A stretch of DNA of 64,000 nucleotides from Antitrichia curtipendula (taxonomy: Eukaryota > Streptophyta > Bryopsida > Hypnales > Leucodontaceae), in assembly GCA_951230915.1 (NCBI GenBank), contig OX579636.1, forward strand, positions 30,501,567 to 30,565,566, written 5' to 3'. Position numbers and translations under genes: made by a program. Positions 62,495 to 64,000 of the stretch are shown in pieces (position 1 is the first letter of the stretch; every line of letters begins with the position of its first letter). The notes beneath the pieces were generated by a model, which was not told the origin of the DNA, searched no databases, and saw only the letters and a program-made list of their open reading frames with translations.

Positions 62495-62816
62495 CATTAG
62501 ATGTTTATCAGCTCCTCTAGAAGGCCGTTTCAGGCTTGTCCTCAATGTTGGGAACCAACCACTACTGTCCAAAATAAAAAATAACAAAAATAGTACTATT
62601 TTTTTATTTTTTTAGAAATTCCAAAATTCCAAAAATAAAAATAAAAACAAAAAATCTTAAAAAAATAAAAAATAAAAAAATCATTTTCTGATGTGTCAAT
62701 ATTTCTACCACATCAGACGACTGAGTTTGGGCTGATTTGGCACAATTACCACATTCCCATATTTCCAACAGTCCAAGAACTCACAATCCTTTAGGACCCC
62801 AAAATCTCATCTAATG
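62495..62816. mobile_element. Family B MITE, copy 2 (322 bp)
   Basis: It begins CATTAGATGTTTATCAGC and ends CCCCAAAATCTCATCTAATG; the terminal nine bases are perfect inverted repeats. Shared with copy 1 are CTCTAGAAGGCCGTTTCAGG near the left end and CAGTCCAAGAACTC near the right. A CTGATGTG/CACATCAG hairpin (62688-62716) sits where copy 1 has its own stem. Confidence 0.88.
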
Positions 62817-64000
62817 TTAAAGCATCTAAAATGAGAAATTGTTTGGAAGCATTTGTAGTAACAAATCTGGAACTAAGCCATACAAAGAGTATGATTCTCA
62901 ACTGTGATTCACAACTGTAGCATTGGATTGGAAACAAAAAAATGATGCATGTGCTATTTAAATTTTTCCACTGAGGCTTCTAGTGAAGTGTGCATGTGCG
63001 GTCAATCTAAACCATATTAACATAAGTATTTGGTCAACCTAAACTTAACATACTTTGGTTGTAAATTTTGTAGAAATGGACAACACATCACATCGGATGA
63101 TAGTTTGTAAATTTTGGCGTGTAATGGTTTGATTCTAAATTATTCCCAATTACGTGCACTTTGCAGCCAAATTGTTTGCTTGAGACCTACCGGCTCAATT
63201 CATAAATTTCTTAAGAAGGAGGGATCGTAGACATTTATTGGTATTTTTATTGGTACAGGGTGAAGCAACTCTTAACGCCTGCCAGATTTTCAAGATTGAT
63301 CAAAATATCAAACAAGCCCACTCTAAAAAATGGAGAGAATTTCGACACCACGTAGAAGTAGTGAGAATTGCAATCCGTCCAGCAAATCACAATTCATTAA
63401 CCAGGTTCACAACGTTACAATAGCACAAACTCTGCAAGCCAAAATTGGGACACAGCCGAAATACTATCACTTGGCTTGTTCTCCAAACCATTCCTACTCC
63501 TCAATCTTAAGTTAACAGCAGCACAAGTCGCAGAATAAGTGTGAACAGACCTGATCCCACAGTGATACTTCATATCAATGAATGTGTCGTGTCTATGGTC
63601 TAGGCTCTTCATGGTCTATGGTCCATGCAAGAAATCTCTTGTATTCTACTGTACGTACTGCACTGCACTAAGCACATACTGCATGACACAAACTGACCAC
63701 CACAATTTCCTTCTACATAGCAGATGAAGAAGGAAACAAAACTAACCTGATTTTGTCCAGGTTCAACATAAAACTAGGCTTTCAAGCGCAGTTTCTTGTA
63801 GGGGAAATCCATCATACCACTAGGTTTCTGTTTGCTCAGCATTCACCTTCTCGACGGCAGCATTCAACCGGACCTGGGCTGGAGAATTTGGGTCAGCCAA
63901 GTCTGCGGGATACTGCATTTCAAGGATACAGATTAGCACAAATTTACATTATTGCTCAATTCATCTGAAGAACAGTACACTGATTGCGCTCATAGACCGA
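62817..64000. other. Spacer grading into a GC-richer end
   Basis: Three open frames at 63238-63423, 63330-63515 and 63753-63968 (plus) show no recognisable domain. The composition rises in G+C from about 63.2 kb, so an exon or UTR of a gene beyond the window is possible. Confidence 0.3.

Noticed and set aside
1..64000. CRISPR arrays, bacterial operons or phage genes
   Set aside because: Repeats are transposon-like with inverted ends or simple tandem arrays; introns, TIR elements and low gene density indicate a eukaryotic nuclear genome.

Overview
This window looks like nuclear DNA from a large, AT-rich eukaryotic genome. A land plant is the most likely host: the hAT and PIF/Harbinger proteins resemble plant families, and gene density is very low. 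The species cannot be fixed from the sequence. No intact host gene, rRNA, confident tRNA or CRISPR array was recognised. Almost everything that can be identified is transposon-derived.

Layout. (a) 1-372 (perhaps to 555), minus: the N-terminal half of a dead PIF/Harbinger transposase, cut by the window edge. (b) 1466-6046: a structurally complete hAT element with 9-bp terminal inverted repeats (TIRs), a perfect 8-bp target-site duplication (TSD) CTTGTTAC, and a roughly 928-codon BED-finger transposase on the minus strand with two nonsense codons and two probable introns. (c) 6-31 kb: AT-rich spacer holding a tRNA-derived SINE head, several small TIR elements (MITEs), microsatellites, a 50-bp minisatellite and a 64-bp tandem duplication. 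(d) 31.5-33.4 kb: two inverted copies of a TTAA-bounded element around a 200-bp assembly gap, then a 373-bp MITE containing a near-perfect 86-bp palindrome. (e) 34-56 kb: more copies of the same families, some nested, plus GC-richer islands with no recognisable gene. (f) 55.4-59.2 kb: a 721-bp foldback MITE with Tc1-like ends, a decayed DD34E Tc1 transposase, and another TA-flanked MITE. (g) 60.8-62.8 kb: a 92-bp minisatellite split by a MITE, then another small TIR element.

MITE families defined here by comparing copies within the window: A, TTAA-bounded with TIR CCCCTAAAnnCCC, at least eight copies or parts, resembling piggyBac ends; B, TIR CATTAGATG, two copies; C, TA-flanked AGGTRGGYACMCCC, five copies; D, TA-flanked with a 43-bp TIR, one copy; E, TA-flanked AGGTAGnATG, two copies; F, a dispersed repeat starting ACTARTGTGCC, at least seven copies; G, TA-flanked AGGTAAACCTGCC, one copy; H, TIR GGCCAGGG, two copies. 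The autonomous partners of these families were not seen, except possibly for the Tc1-type foldback, whose candidate transposase relic lies 1.7 kb away. The GC-richer islands (about 14.9-16.1, 33.5-34.1, 37.7-38.9, 49.9-52.3, 59.7-60.8 and 63.2-64.0 kb) are where exons or promoters of a real gene would be sought first, but no family could be recognised in them.
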